From contig JALEZF010000015.1 of assembly GCA_022773025.1 (NCBI GenBank), forward strand, positions 1 to 53,475: a stretch of DNA of 53,475 nucleotides. Direction: 5' to 3'. A program made the position numbers and the translations under genes. This stretch comes from Clostridium sp. GTDB taxonomy: Bacteria > Bacillota > Clostridia > Clostridiales > Clostridiaceae. Shown here one piece after another: positions 7,536-16,200 of the stretch. The first letter of the stretch is position 1, and each line of letters begins with the position of its first letter. The notes beneath the pieces are model-generated. The model was not told where the DNA came from and searched no databases. It worked only from the letters and a program-made list of their open reading frames with translations.

Positions 7536-8912
7536 CTATGCTTTTTTATACTCTAATCTATATTGTTCAATTTTTTTATATAGATTTGCTCTGCTTATCC
7601 CTAATAATTTTGCTGTTTTGTTTTTATTCCAATTTGTCTTTTCTAAACAATCTTCAATAGCTTTTTTCTCAACATCTTGAATCATATCATTTAAATTTTT
7701 TTTCTCATAAAGAATATTTTCATCTTTATCCGTTACTATGTTTTCTGGTAAATGCTTAACTTCTATTATTATACTTTCAGAATCTAAAAGATTAATAGCT
7801 CTCTCTATTACATTTTCAAGTTCTCGTATATTTCCTGGCCAATTATAGTTTTGTAGTATTCGAATAGCTTCCTTTGATATTCCTTCCACATATATTCCTA
7901 ATTTATTTGCTACCTTCACTCTAAGGTGATCAGCCAACAGTTCTATATCCTCTCTTCTTTGCCTTAAAGGGGGGATCTCTACCTTCATAACATTTAATCT
8001 ATAATATAAATCTTTTCTGAACTTCCCCTGCCTTACTGCCTCTTCTAAATCTATGTTAGTAGCTGCTATTATTCTTATATCAATTTTCCTCGGACTATTT
8101 CCTCCTACCCTTTCTACCTCTTTTTCTTGAATGACTCTAAGGAGTCTTACTTGCATGTCCATAGGCATTTCTCCAATTTCGTCTAGAAATATGGTTCCTT
8201 CGTTTGCAAGCTCAAATTTCCCCATCTTGCCACCTTTTTTTGCTCCAGTGAAAGCTCCTTCATCATAACCAAAAAGTTCTGATTCTATTAAAGCTTCCGG
8301 TATAGCCCCACAATTTATTTTAACTAATGGATTTAATGCTCGTTTACTTGAATTATGTATTGCTGTGGCATGAAGTTCCTTTCCAGTGCCACTTTCCCCT
8401 ATTATAAGAACTGTGGAATCCGTCTTTCCAAGAAGCCTACATATTCTTTTAACTTCTAAAGCCTTCTTTGATATGCCTATTATATTATCAAAAGAATACT
8501 TTGCATCCCTTTCCTTTCCTAATTCGCTTTTATAAAATTCAACTTCCTTTTTCAATCTGTTTAATTTGTTATTTAGAAAATTCAACTCTTCAATGTCTTT
8601 AAACATGATTTTTCCTATAGCTCCGATTATTTCTCCACTTTCAGATTTTATAGGAACTCTCATGGCTATGACTTCTTTATTTCTAATCCACTGCATGTCT
8701 CCATATTCTGTTCTACCAGACTCTATTATTTGAGGAAGTCTTGTATTTTCAATAATTTCTTCTACATGTCTTCCTTCAGGATTATCACATTCAATGAATT
8801 CTTTGTAGCATTTACTCATCATTTGGATAATCCCATCCCTATCTACAACTACTACACATTCCTTTGTGGTGTCCATTATTATATCTAATATATCCGAGCT
8901 TATCATATACAT
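7536..8912 (-). CDS. Sigma-54-dependent transcriptional activator (PAS, AAA+, Fis HTH)
   Basis: 458-aa bacterial enhancer-binding protein. The N-terminal ~110 residues look like a PAS sensory domain (VVVDRDGIIQMMSKCYKEF), followed by a short coiled coil. The central AAA+ domain has Walker A GESGTGKE near residue 174, the sigma-54 contact loop GAFTGA near 217 and Walker B GTIFLDEIGEMP. The C-terminal Fis-type HTH is in the last 50 residues (NKTAKLLGISRANLYKKI). There is no response-regulator receiver domain, so the signal is probably a small molecule or redox state sensed by the PAS domain. Genes of this kind often sit next to AtoE/CoA-transferase operons. The -24/-12 promoter and four dyads downstream make the short-chain acyl-CoA operon its probable target. 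Confidence 0.93.
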   Translation of the reverse strand: MYMISSDILDIIMDTTKECVVVVDRDGIIQMMSKCYKEFIECDNPEGRHVEEIIENTRLPQIIESGRTEYGDMQWIRNKEVIAMRVPIKSESGEIIGAIGKIMFKDIEELNFLNNKLNRLKKEVEFYKSELGKERDAKYSFDNIIGISKKALEVKRICRLLGKTDSTVLIIGESGTGKELHATAIHNSSKRALNPLVKINCGAIPEALIESELFGYDEGAFTGAKKGGKMGKFELANEGTIFLDEIGEMPMDMQVRLLRVIQEKEVERVGGNSPRKIDIRIIAATNIDLEEAVRQGKFRKDLYYRLNVMKVEIPPLRQRREDIELLADHLRVKVANKLGIYVEGISKEAIRILQNYNWPGNIRELENVIERAINLLDSESIIIEVKHLPENIVTDKDENILYEKKNLNDMIQDVEKKAIEDCLEKTNWNKNKTAKLLGISRANLYKKIEQYRLEYKKA

Positions 8913-9023
8913 TTAGCAAAGGATGATATTCTCCCTTCCTTCACTAAATTCACCTCTTTTCTTTATATTGGTATTTGTAAATATTATTATATATTGTAAT
9001 GATATACTAAATTTTCACATAAT

Positions 9024-9058
9024 AAAAGTACCTATCCTTTATATAAATAGGTACTTTT
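9024..9058 (-). terminator. Terminator of the HAD phosphatase gene
   Basis: AAAAGTACCTAT at 9024-9035 pairs with ATAGGTACTTTT at 9047-9058. It is a 12-bp stem with T-rich exit on the minus strand, about 20 bp after the stop codon. Confidence 0.75.
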
Positions 9059-9076
9059 CATCATATATTATAAAAT

Positions 9077-9964
9077 TTAACTTTCTTTAAGCATTTTATC
9101 CATTTCATCATTTAAAACATTATAAATGGCTTTGGCTACGCCTAAATTATCGTTACTATCTGTTATATATTTAGCTATAGCCTTAACTTCTGGAATAGCA
9201 TTCTTCATAGCAACACTCTCTTCAAATATTTCAAACATAGAATAGTCGTTAAAGCTATCTCCAAGAATCATCACATCTTTTGGATCTATTGACATCTTTT
9301 TAGCTACTTTCTCCAAAATAATTCCTTTTTGAGCATTGATATCAGTTATCTCTATATTGTCTCTAAAGGAAGATGATATAGCTAGACCTGGAATTCTACT
9401 TATAACCTTCTTCATTTTATCTATAAGTTCTATATCCTTATGAAAAGCTACAAATTTTCTAATTTCTATTCCATCATCAAAGAATTTTTCTATGCTATCA
9501 ATGTACTTAAGGCATGTAAAGAACCCTTGTGTTTCAGCAATGCTTCTAGCTTCTTCTTCTGTTATCCCCTTATTAAAGGTCATAGTTCTAAACACAACCT
9601 CTTGTAGAGCCTCTTCTCTTGTAGATGTTGTAAACACACCTTTATCTGTAAATATACGGGCAGGAAGCTTATTTTCATTTAATATATTTATTATCTTCTT
9701 TGAAGCTTCTTCATTTATATTGATTACATCTAGTATATTTCCAGCTTCATCTCTATATTCTGCTCCATTTGAAAGTACACATTGAGCCTTTATATTATGT
9801 TTCTCTAATATCCCTTTTACACTATCATACTCTCTTCCTGTAGATATTGTAAATATTATGCCTGCTTCTTCCGCTTTTCTAATGGCTTCTACAGTTTCTT
9901 TATCTATATCATGTTTGTCATTTAATAAAGTACCGTCCATATCTGATGCTATAATTCTTATCAT
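9077..9964 (-). CDS. HAD-superfamily Cof-type sugar-phosphate phosphatase
   Basis: Cytoplasmic Mg2+-dependent hydrolase of the Cof/YidA subfamily, acting on small phosphorylated metabolites such as sugar phosphates or flavin nucleotides. Motif I is DMDGTLLND near residue 7 (first Asp the nucleophile). Motif II is in TISTGREY, and motif IV is MILGDSFNDYSMFE with the Mg-binding aspartates. A C2-type cap lies between them. I start at the ATG at 9964 (MIRIIASD), because GGAG lies 8 nt before it; a GTG three codons earlier overlaps that SD. It is monocistronic with its own terminator. Substrate cannot be read from the sequence. Confidence 0.88.
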   Translation of the reverse strand: MIRIIASDMDGTLLNDKHDIDKETVEAIRKAEEAGIIFTISTGREYDSVKGILEKHNIKAQCVLSNGAEYRDEAGNILDVININEEASKKIINILNENKLPARIFTDKGVFTTSTREEALQEVVFRTMTFNKGITEEEARSIAETQGFFTCLKYIDSIEKFFDDGIEIRKFVAFHKDIELIDKMKKVISRIPGLAISSSFRDNIEITDINAQKGIILEKVAKKMSIDPKDVMILGDSFNDYSMFEIFEESVAMKNAIPEVKAIAKYITDSNDNLGVAKAIYNVLNDEMDKMLKES

Positions 9965-10089
9965 ATGTATCACTCCGTTTCAAAACTATTTTTTACTTCT
10001 TTAATATATTAATTCATAATTATTATAAAGCACTAACCTGGCTCTTTATACAATTCTACAATTAATAAGAATTAAAGTTTTTGAATTAC

Positions 10090-10230
10090 TTATACTATCA
10101 ATCTTTGATTATAGGTATATATATTTCTTAATAGTGCTTCTTGATTGAAGATATTAAAAAATGTATGCTCAATGATGTATATCTTTTCTTCTAGATGGCA
10201 TTTGTTCTGAAAATTTGCTTCCTTCTTCAT
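10090..10230 (-). CDS. Possible 46-aa protein at the end of the queuine operon
   Basis: A short reading frame starts at the ATG at 10230, 17 nt after the queL stop, and ends with TAA at 10090. GAGGCG precedes the ATG closely. The product is charged with hydrophobic and aromatic residues (MKKEANFQNK, then EHTFFNIFNQ), has one cysteine, and no signal peptide. I do not recognise it. Position and SD support translation as a fourth cistron of the preQ1-controlled operon, but the SD-to-ATG gap is short and a chance frame of this size is possible. Confidence 0.35.
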   Translation of the reverse strand: MKKEANFQNKCHLEEKIYIIEHTFFNIFNQEALLRNIYTYNQRLIV

Positions 10231-10247
10231 ATTTCGCCTCGCTATAT

Positions 10248-10937
10248 CTAATCTCCTACTCCAAAATCAGTGTTTTCAAAGAGCACCTCTATTTTTTCGT
10301 TTTTTTCTAAAAACCTATATTCTTTTTCAAACCACTTAATTAGTTCTTCGTCTCTTTTTATCCTCGTAGTATTCTCAGTGAAAATATTTATAGTGCCGTA
10401 ATCAAAGTTATTTAGTACTATTTCAATATCCTTTTGTATCATCTCTTTACTTTGTCCCTTTATTCCTACCATGAGACAAATTGATGAAAAGTACTTTTTC
10501 ACTTCTGTATAATCTTTGAATTTTGCATTTTTATTTAAAAATTCATTTCTAAAATCATTATCAAAACTTTCTACACCTATTTTGAAAACTATATCTATAC
10601 CAAAAAAATCTCTCATTTCTTTAAGCCTATTCCTATAGCACCAGTGACTTTCTAGAAATAATTTTTTTATATTTTTTTCTTTTATTATATTTCTTATATG
10701 TTCCAAAGTGTCTTTTGGAAGCTCAAAACAGCTTCCGGAATTTATCACTTCCAGAACTCCATAAGTTCCTTTTATATTGTTTAAAACTTCTTTGTTAATT
10801 TTATTTATTTCTGAAACATCAGTCGAATTATCTTCTATATAATCGCAAAATGAACATTTTCCCCATATACATGGCAAAGCTTTTAAAAGTACTATTTCCC
10901 TTTTATTTTTTCCTGTAATTAAATTGTATCTATCCAT
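10248..10937 (-). CDS. queL: QueL-like radical SAM queuine lyase
   Basis: About 229 aa. A cysteine cluster near the N-terminus, C23-x4-C28-x2-C31 (CIWGKCSFCDY), marks a radical SAM-type [4Fe-4S] protein; an aromatic residue precedes the last cysteine, as is usual. Further family-like strands follow (EVINSGSCFELP, FKIGVESFDNDFRNEF). It is last in a nucleoside hydrolase - ECF S component - radical SAM set behind a preQ1-I riboswitch. That set matches the queuine salvage genes of Clostridioides difficile, where QueK releases queuine from queuosine and QueL cleaves queuine to the preQ1 precursor. The ATG at 10937 is chosen, with GGAG 9 nt upstream, over a TTG five codons earlier. The radical SAM call is firm; the lyase call rests on operon and riboswitch. 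Confidence 0.78.
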   Translation of the reverse strand: MDRYNLITGKNKREIVLLKALPCIWGKCSFCDYIEDNSTDVSEINKINKEVLNNIKGTYGVLEVINSGSCFELPKDTLEHIRNIIKEKNIKKLFLESHWCYRNRLKEMRDFFGIDIVFKIGVESFDNDFRNEFLNKNAKFKDYTEVKKYFSSICLMVGIKGQSKEMIQKDIEIVLNNFDYGTINIFTENTTRIKRDEELIKWFEKEYRFLEKNEKIEVLFENTDFGVGD

Positions 10938-10938
10938 A

Positions 10939-11499
10939 TTATTTTTCTCCAATAGCCATACTTTTAATATTTACTGGAAGCATTTTTATAATTGTAAATA
11001 CCACTCCAAAACTAATAGCTTTATCTAACAAGTCGGTAAAAATTTGAGTAGAAAAAACTGACGTAATTATACTTATTCCTGAGTTTTTAAGTATTGCAAC
11101 TAAAATACTTGATCCAGAAGAAGTTACCCCTTCAAAAACAAAAGATGCAATAACTGCCGCAGCAGCAGAACCTAATATGGTAACTAATATAATTGATATT
11201 ACTGATTTTACGCCTTTAAATTTTTGCTTCTTAAATAGCATTCCTGTGCTCAGCCCAACTATTATTTGTACAGGCATAAAATAAAATGATATTGGATCAA
11301 AAGTTACAGCATTAAAAATTGAAGATAAACCTCCAACCATTGCCCCACTTATAGGCCCAAATAATATTGAAACTAAAATAGTTCCTATTGTATCAATATA
11401 AATGGGAAGTTTTAATGTTAATGCAATAAATCCTCCCACTAAATTTATAGCTATTGCTAAACCCATAAATATGATTTTCTTATTATTTCTGCTATCCAT
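10939..11499 (-). CDS. qrtT: ECF transporter S component, queuosine/queuine-type (QrtT-like)
   Basis: 186-aa integral membrane protein with about six helices and the layout of energy-coupling-factor substrate-binding (S) components. A short basic N-terminus is followed by the helix IIFMGLAIAINLVGG, then the FGPISGAMVGGLSS region typical of ECF S subunits. There is no A1/A2/T module in the window, so it would share the group II ECF module encoded elsewhere. AGAGGTAAAATT precedes the ATG. It lies between a nucleoside hydrolase and a radical SAM gene under a preQ1 riboswitch, so the substrate is most likely queuosine or queuine. It could also be called QueT-like, but the partner genes favour the nucleoside or base rather than preQ1. 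Confidence 0.8.
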   Translation of the reverse strand: MDSRNNKKIIFMGLAIAINLVGGFIALTLKLPIYIDTIGTILVSILFGPISGAMVGGLSSIFNAVTFDPISFYFMPVQIIVGLSTGMLFKKQKFKGVKSVISIILVTILGSAAAAVIASFVFEGVTSSGSSILVAILKNSGISIITSVFSTQIFTDLLDKAISFGVVFTIIKMLPVNIKSMAIGEK

Positions 11500-11522
11500 A
11501 ATTTTACCTCTTCTTTCTCGAA

Positions 11523-12503
11523 TTAATTTAAACCGTATTTACTGTTATTCAATACTTTTAATATATCTTTTTTATGCTCTGGGAATATTCTAGTGAAAAA
11601 CATCTCCATGAAACCCTTGGAATCAACTTCAGTTAACACTAGACAATTAGGTTTTTCTCTATAAAAGTTTCCCTCATCAACTAAAGACATTCCTATAGCC
11701 TTGCCTTCAGTTACTATATCAACGTAATATTCCATTCCAGAGCATAGATCTGGATTAATAAAGTATGCTACAGCTAAAGGATCATTGATCACACATCCTA
11801 ATGTTCTTTCCTGATTCCAGTGAAAATCTACATAAAATTTTGTGATTTTCACTATGAAATCTCCTAATGGTTCTTTAAACTGCTTTATCATCTCTATATA
11901 GTTTGGTGTTAATATACATTGTCTTGTTACATCAAGGCCTACCATTGTAATTTTCCTATTTAGTTCTTTAAAAACTTTTTCTGCTCCATGGGGATCTACC
12001 CAAAAATTAAATTCTGCTACTTGAGAGCAGTTTCCAAAACTTTTAAAAGCTCCTCCCATAAGAACCAATTCCATTATACATCTCATAGATTCAGCATCTT
12101 TTTCTAAACACATAGCAATATTAGTAAGGGGCCCTAAGGCTATAATGGAAACATGTTGTGACTTTACAGTCTCTAAAATGAAATCCACTGCCCCCTCTTT
12201 ATAAAACTCTTCTTCTACCTTTGGTAGAAAACTCTCTCCAAGGCCATCACAACCATGAGTATCTTCAGCTGTTATAAGTTCTCTTTTTACCGGTTCACAT
12301 CTTCCAAGATAAACCGGTATATCTAATCTATCTAATTCTTTAAGAATCTTTAATGCATTTTCTGCTCCTTTTTTTCCATGAACATTTCCTGATGTTATTG
12401 TTATACCCACCACTTCTAGTTCTTCTGACTTTAAAGCCAGCATTATAGCTAAAGCATCATCAATCCCTGGGTCACAGTCTATTATTACTTTCTTTTTAAT
12501 CAT
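11523..12503 (-). CDS. queK: Nucleoside hydrolase, queuosine-cleaving type (QueK-like)
   Basis: 326-aa IUNH-family nucleoside hydrolase. The Ca2+-binding aspartate cluster DCDPGIDDALA is at residues 9-19. The family asparagine/aspartate region (FNFWVDPHGAE) and a late conserved INDPLAVAYF with the metal-binding Asp are seen. Typical members cleave ribonucleosides to base and ribose. Here the gene is first behind a preQ1-I riboswitch and precedes an ECF S component and a radical SAM protein, so the likely substrate is queuosine (giving queuine). AAGGAG lies 10 nt before the ATG. Specificity is inferred from context; the hydrolase family is clear. Confidence 0.82.
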   Translation of the reverse strand: MIKKKVIIDCDPGIDDALAIMLALKSEELEVVGITITSGNVHGKKGAENALKILKELDRLDIPVYLGRCEPVKRELITAEDTHGCDGLGESFLPKVEEEFYKEGAVDFILETVKSQHVSIIALGPLTNIAMCLEKDAESMRCIMELVLMGGAFKSFGNCSQVAEFNFWVDPHGAEKVFKELNRKITMVGLDVTRQCILTPNYIEMIKQFKEPLGDFIVKITKFYVDFHWNQERTLGCVINDPLAVAYFINPDLCSGMEYYVDIVTEGKAIGMSLVDEGNFYREKPNCLVLTEVDSKGFMEMFFTRIFPEHKKDILKVLNNSKYGLN

Positions 12504-12540
12504 ATTTTTAGCTCTCCTTATGATATAATTTCAAATTTTA

Positions 12541-12577
12541 GGCAACAAAAATACCTTGAGAACACCATCTCAAGGTA
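12541..12577 (-). terminator. Second leader hairpin just before queK
   Basis: TACCTTGAG at 12552-12560 pairs perfectly with CTCAAGGTA at 12569-12577 around an 8-nt loop, and the minus strand continues into TTTTTG. It lies between the riboswitch terminator and the queK SD, about 40 nt before the start. It looks like an additional attenuator or terminator; I recognise no aptamer for it. Confidence 0.6.
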
Positions 12578-12663
12578 AAACACACTTATAGTCTTATTTT
12601 CATATACTTTATTTAAGTTTCATTCTCAAATTGCCACGATAATAAAACCTATAAATAAAGAAT

Positions 12664-12695
12664 AAAAAAAGTCGCACTAAGGGTATAGTACGACT
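12664..12695 (-). terminator. Expression-platform terminator of the preQ1 riboswitch
   Basis: On the minus strand AGTCGTACTA pairs with TAGTGCGACT (one U-G pair) around a 6-nt loop, followed by seven T residues. It starts about 17 nt after the aptamer, as expected for ligand-dependent transcription termination. Confidence 0.85.
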
Positions 12696-12711
12696 ATAAA
12701 GTCTTTTTTCC

Positions 12712-12748
12712 CTAGTTTTTTATAGAGGGATGGTTACGAACCTCTCCC
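12712..12748 (-). promoter_or_regulatory. preQ1-I riboswitch aptamer controlling the queK operon
   Basis: The minus strand reads GGGAGAGGTTCGTAACC, then ATCCCTCTATAAAAAACTAG. The AGAGG stem strand pairs with CCTCT, the loop carries the conserved GGTTCGTAACC-type segment, and the A-rich tail with the CTA that pairs into the loop is present. This matches the preQ1-I pseudoknot, the smallest common riboswitch. It is followed by an intrinsic terminator and the queuine salvage genes. High preQ1 should terminate transcription, so salvage is switched on when the precursor is scarce. Confidence 0.9.
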
Positions 12749-12830
12749 ACAGAATTCTGTGGATTTATTATTAAATTACAGTGCTTATTATAACAATATT
12801 CATAGATTATATCAATCTTTATTTTTTAAT

Positions 12831-14294
12831 TTATGTTCCACAAAAGGTTCTGTAAGGGCAATTTGAAGTTTCCGGTATCTTTGAGTATTCCTTATGTTCT
12901 TTTGAATGTTCATATGGTGATGAAATCACATATAGAAGCTTTTTCATGACTTCAAAATCTCCTTTGTCCGCTGCCTCTATTGCTTCTTCTACTCTATGAT
13001 TTCTTGGAATTACAGAAGGATTTGATTTTCTCATTAGCTCATAAGCTTCCTCTTTTGTTTTAGACTGTCTTTTTAATCTTTCTTGCCATAATTTATTCCA
13101 ACGTCTAAACTCCTCGCTTTTAAACATTTCTTTTTCCATGTCCTCATTGAATGTAAGACTAAGAAATGTATTTGTATAATCCTCCTTGAATTTCTCCATC
13201 ATAGCTAGTAAATCTTCTATTAAAGATTTATCTTGAATCTCCTCATTAAAAATTCCTAGCTTACCCCTCATTATCCTCATCCATTCTTCATAGAATAGAT
13301 CTGAAAATTTAGCAATTTCATTTTCAGCAATTTTTATAGCTTTTTCCCTATCCTCATGTAGTAATGGTAGCAAAGTCTCAGCAAATCTACATAGATTCCA
13401 TTGAGCCATCACTGGCTGCTTTGAATAAGCGTAACGTCCATTAACATCTATGGAGCTAAATACGGTATCAGGATTGTAAACATCCATAAAAGCGCAAGGA
13501 CCATAGTCAATAGTCTCTCCACTTATGGTCATATTGTCTGTATTCATAACACCATGTATAAAACCTACACTCTGCCATTTAGCTACAAGGAAAGCATGAA
13601 TCTTTATGATTTCCTTAAGAAAATCAATGTATTTATCGCTATCATCCTTTATGTAATTGTAATGTCTATTAATGCAATAATCAGCTAGAGCTTTAACATC
13701 ATACAACTTTCCAAACCTAGCTGCATATTGAAATGTTCCAAACCTAACGTGACTCGATGCTACACGGGTTAATATAGCTCCCTGCTTTTCTTGTTCTCTA
13801 TATACAGTTTCTCCTGTCTTCACTACAGCAAGACTTCTTGTAGTGGGAATGCCAAGACCATTCATAGCCTCGCTTATTATATATTCCCTAATCATAGGTC
13901 CAAGCACTGCCCTTCCATCTCCTCCACGGGAATATGGAGTTTCACCCGAACCCTTCAGTTGAATATCATATCTTTCACCTAAAGGTGTTATCTGTTCTCC
14001 TATAAGCACCGCTCTTCCATCACCAAGCATTGTAAAATATCCAAACTGATGTCCAGCATAAGCCTCAGCTATATACGCTCCATTCTTTACTTCTTTGTTG
14101 CCCGCAAGTATAGAAATTCCATTATCACTTTCAATAGCCTCATAATTTAACCCTAAGGATTCTGCTAAGGCCTTGTTAAGGATAACTAGCTGTGGGTGGC
14201 ATACTGGATTTAAATCAATTTTACTGTAAAATATTTTAGGTAATTTAACATAACTGTTATCAAAGTTCCATCCTATTTCTTTTATATTAATCAT
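12831..14294 (-). CDS. selO: Protein adenylyltransferase SelO (YdiU family)
   Basis: 487-aa pseudokinase-fold enzyme that transfers AMP from ATP to Ser/Thr/Tyr of target proteins, linked to redox homeostasis. Characteristic stretches are [38 protein letters not shown] and [19 protein letters not shown] and DYGPCAFMD are the metal- and catalytic-loop equivalents of the inverted kinase site. The length is normal. The C-terminus ends in [10 protein letters not shown] with two cysteines, consistent with the redox control by C-terminal cysteines described for SelO. GGAGGGAGG precedes the ATG. The gene upstream on the same strand (14309-14833) is 14 bp away, so the two may be co-transcribed. Confidence 0.92.
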   Translation of the reverse strand: MINIKEIGWNFDNSYVKLPKIFYSKIDLNPVCHPQLVILNKALAESLGLNYEAIESDNGISILAGNKEVKNGAYIAEAYAGHQFGYFTMLGDGRAVLIGEQITPLGERYDIQLKGSGETPYSRGGDGRAVLGPMIREYIISEAMNGLGIPTTRSLAVVKTGETVYREQEKQGAILTRVASSHVRFGTFQYAARFGKLYDVKALADYCINRHYNYIKDDSDKYIDFLKEIIKIHAFLVAKWQSVGFIHGVMNTDNMTISGETIDYGPCAFMDVYNPDTVFSSIDVNGRYAYSKQPVMAQWNLCRFAETLLPLLHEDREKAIKIAENEIAKFSDLFYEEWMRIMRGKLGIFNEEIQDKSLIEDLLAMMEKFKEDYTNTFLSLTFNEDMEKEMFKSEEFRRWNKLWQERLKRQSKTKEEAYELMRKSNPSVIPRNHRVEEAIEAADKGDFEVMKKLLYVISSPYEHSKEHKEYSKIPETSNCPYRTFCGT

Positions 14295-14308
14295 ATCCTC
14301 CCTCCTTT

Positions 14309-14833
14309 TTAATTATCCTCTTCATGTATTCTAGAAATACACCACTTTCCCTCATGGTTCCTTAGCTCTAATTCAACTTTATTTTTCCCAAATACTCCTT
14401 TTGCATCATTCAGTACAAATTCCACTGTAACTAAATATGTATCATCATTTATTTTTCTAGTGTCTAAAGTCTTATACTGCGTTACCCATGGACTCGAAAC
14501 TCCTGTGACCCATGCATAGTTTTTGTCTCTTTCCATCTTATTAGCAAAATCTTTTTTCAAAACGCTACACATAACAGAATATTGAAGAGGCCCACTCCTT
14601 TGTTTTACTCCTTCACAATATAAATTCACCGCTTCCTTCATTGAAGATGCTCCAAAATTATCTAATGCTTCTTTAAACAACTTATTCTTTTCTTCTAATT
14701 GATTTATATACACCTCTGAATCATTAATATTATCCTTAGCCTGTACTATATTGCTCCTAATAAGTATAATTGAAAGCAATATTAGTATCATTATAGTTGA
14801 TAATCTCTTAGCCTTATTCACTATCAATCTCAC
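14309..14833 (-). CDS. Secreted or membrane-anchored protein of unknown function
   Basis: 174 aa. An N-terminal basic stretch plus a hydrophobic segment ([19 protein letters not shown], residues ~15-33) forms a signal peptide or single anchor. The outside part has an amphipathic helix ([20 protein letters not shown]) and then a small alpha+beta region resembling NTF2-like or DUF4878-like extracellular domains ([12 protein letters not shown], then GKWCISRI). That resemblance is weak and I do not recognise a named family. It lies just upstream of selO on the same strand. Confidence 0.75.
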   Translation of the reverse strand: MRLIVNKAKRLSTIMILILLSIILIRSNIVQAKDNINDSEVYINQLEEKNKLFKEALDNFGASSMKEAVNLYCEGVKQRSGPLQYSVMCSVLKKDFANKMERDKNYAWVTGVSSPWVTQYKTLDTRKINDDTYLVTVEFVLNDAKGVFGKNKVELELRNHEGKWCISRIHEEDN

Positions 14834-15006
14834 CTCTATTCATCACTACATCCACAAAGTCAATGTTTCAGTTCTATGTATATACTTTTACCATTCTTGC
14901 ATATAGTTATTCCCTAATTCACTAAAAAAGTCATATTACTGTACTAATTTATAAAAACATGTTATCCTATTGCTTTGGAAGAACTGACTTAGGAGGGATT
15001 TGCTTA

Positions 15007-15702
15007 GTGACTAATGATATGACAACTGGAAGTCCAGTTAAACTTATTTTGTATTTTTCTATACCTTTATTAATAGGTAATATATTTCAGCAATTCTACA
15101 GCATGGTTGATACCATGGGTATAATGATAGTTCAAAGTGCCTTAAATATATTTGGTTCAGCAGCTATAGCTTCATACACTGCTGCTTCAAAAGCATTGCA
15201 ACTTGTAATACAGCCTGCCGTGACCTTCGGTGTAACTATGTACGCATATTGTGCTCAAAACCTTGGTGCCAAAAATTATAATCGTATAAAAGATGGTGTA
15301 AGGGAATGTACTAAAATATCTGTAATCACCAGCATAATAGCAGGATTAGTCCTTATATTCTTTGGAAAATACTTTATAATACTATTTATAAATAATCCTG
15401 ATGAGACTATATTAAGCTATGCATCACAATGTCTTAATATAGCTGCAATATTCTTCATTCCACTTGGACTTATATTTATATATAGAAATGCTCTTCAAGG
15501 AATTGGAGAATCTTTCATTCCAATGATGGCAGGTGTTTATGAATTGACAGCAAGAGCTTTGGCAGCTTTTATACTTCCAAGCTTCTTAGACTACTTAGGA
15601 ATTTGCCTCGCTGACCCTATAGCTTGGATAGCTGCTTCAGTTCCTCTAGCCTTTACATATTTTAAAAGAATAAAGGCTTTAACGGATGAAAATATAGTTT
15701 AA
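15007..15702 (+). pseudogene. Internally deleted MATE-family efflux pump
   Basis: About 232 aa instead of the usual ~450. The N-terminus (SPVKLILYFSIPLLIGNIFQ then QFYSMVDT) is TM1 of a MATE (DinF/NorM-type) transporter. It jumps in frame directly to the second half (MGIMIVQSALN, then AAYTAASK-like, QNLGAKNYNRIKDGVRE and so on to TM12). About 200 residues covering TM2-TM7 are missing. The junction is at about 15112-15117 (VDT|MG). The frame is open from 14959, but AGGAGGG at ~14990 indicates a start at GTG 15007. A MATE protein without half its bundle is unlikely to transport drugs, so I call it a pseudogene, although the frame is preserved. Confidence 0.8.
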
Positions 15703-15740
15703 TAACTTTATATCTTGCTAAGTACAATTAGCATAACAAA

Positions 15741-15770
15741 ATCCTGTACATACAGTAAAATGTACAGGAT
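15741..15770 (+). terminator. Bidirectional terminator between MATE remnant and hepT
   Basis: ATCCTGTACAT at 15741-15751 pairs perfectly with ATGTACAGGAT at 15760-15770, followed by TTATTT. It separates convergent genes. Confidence 0.75.
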
Positions 15771-15774
15771 TTAT

Positions 15775-16200
15775 TTAATTCAATAACTTTTTTATGCTGT
15801 TTTCTATTTCATCAATATACTTCAAATTATTCTTTAAATTATCTATAAGAGCTTCATCTGTTGGTATTTTATATCTATGGCCCAATCTATTTCTATATTT
15901 TCTAGATATAATATAGAACTCTACAAAGTCATCGCTTATTTTATTACTATTTTTAATTATTTCCATACCTTCTATTGCAGATATATCTATTTTGAACTTA
16001 TTCATATCCTTTAAATTAATTGATATGTAATCTTCGCATAGGATGTGGAAATCTAAAAAATATGATCTTATGCTATGATTAATAACTTTCTTTAGTTTAT
16101 CATCATTACAAGACTCTAAAGATATTAAACATTCATTAAAATCTGACTTCCACTCTCTAAAATCCACTAATAATTTATTTACTCTATCTCTATTAATCAA
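15775..16200 (-). CDS. hepT: HepT-like HEPN-family toxin (RNase)
   Basis: 141-aa all-helical HEPN protein of the DUF86/HepT group. The RX4HXY catalytic motif is intact: R103, H108 and Y110 within RNRLGHRY. In characterised MntA-HepT systems HepT is a ribonuclease and the tyrosine next to the histidine is the site that the partner modifies with AMP. The start overlaps the end of mntA by 8 bp, the usual tight coupling of the module. The preceding cistron is the nucleotidyltransferase antitoxin. No sign of a nearby integrase, so it may simply be a resident chromosomal pair. Confidence 0.88.
   Translation of the reverse strand: MINRDRVNKLLVDFREWKSDFNECLISLESCNDDKLKKVINHSIRSYFLDFHILCEDYISINLKDMNKFKIDISAIEGMEIIKNSNKISDDFVEFYIISRKYRNRLGHRYKIPTDEALIDNLKNNLKYIDEIENSIKKLLN

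Noticed and set aside
12578..12663. T-box or other second aptamer in the queK leader
   Set aside because: No TGGNACC-type T-box or other aptamer core was found; only the hairpin itself is supported.
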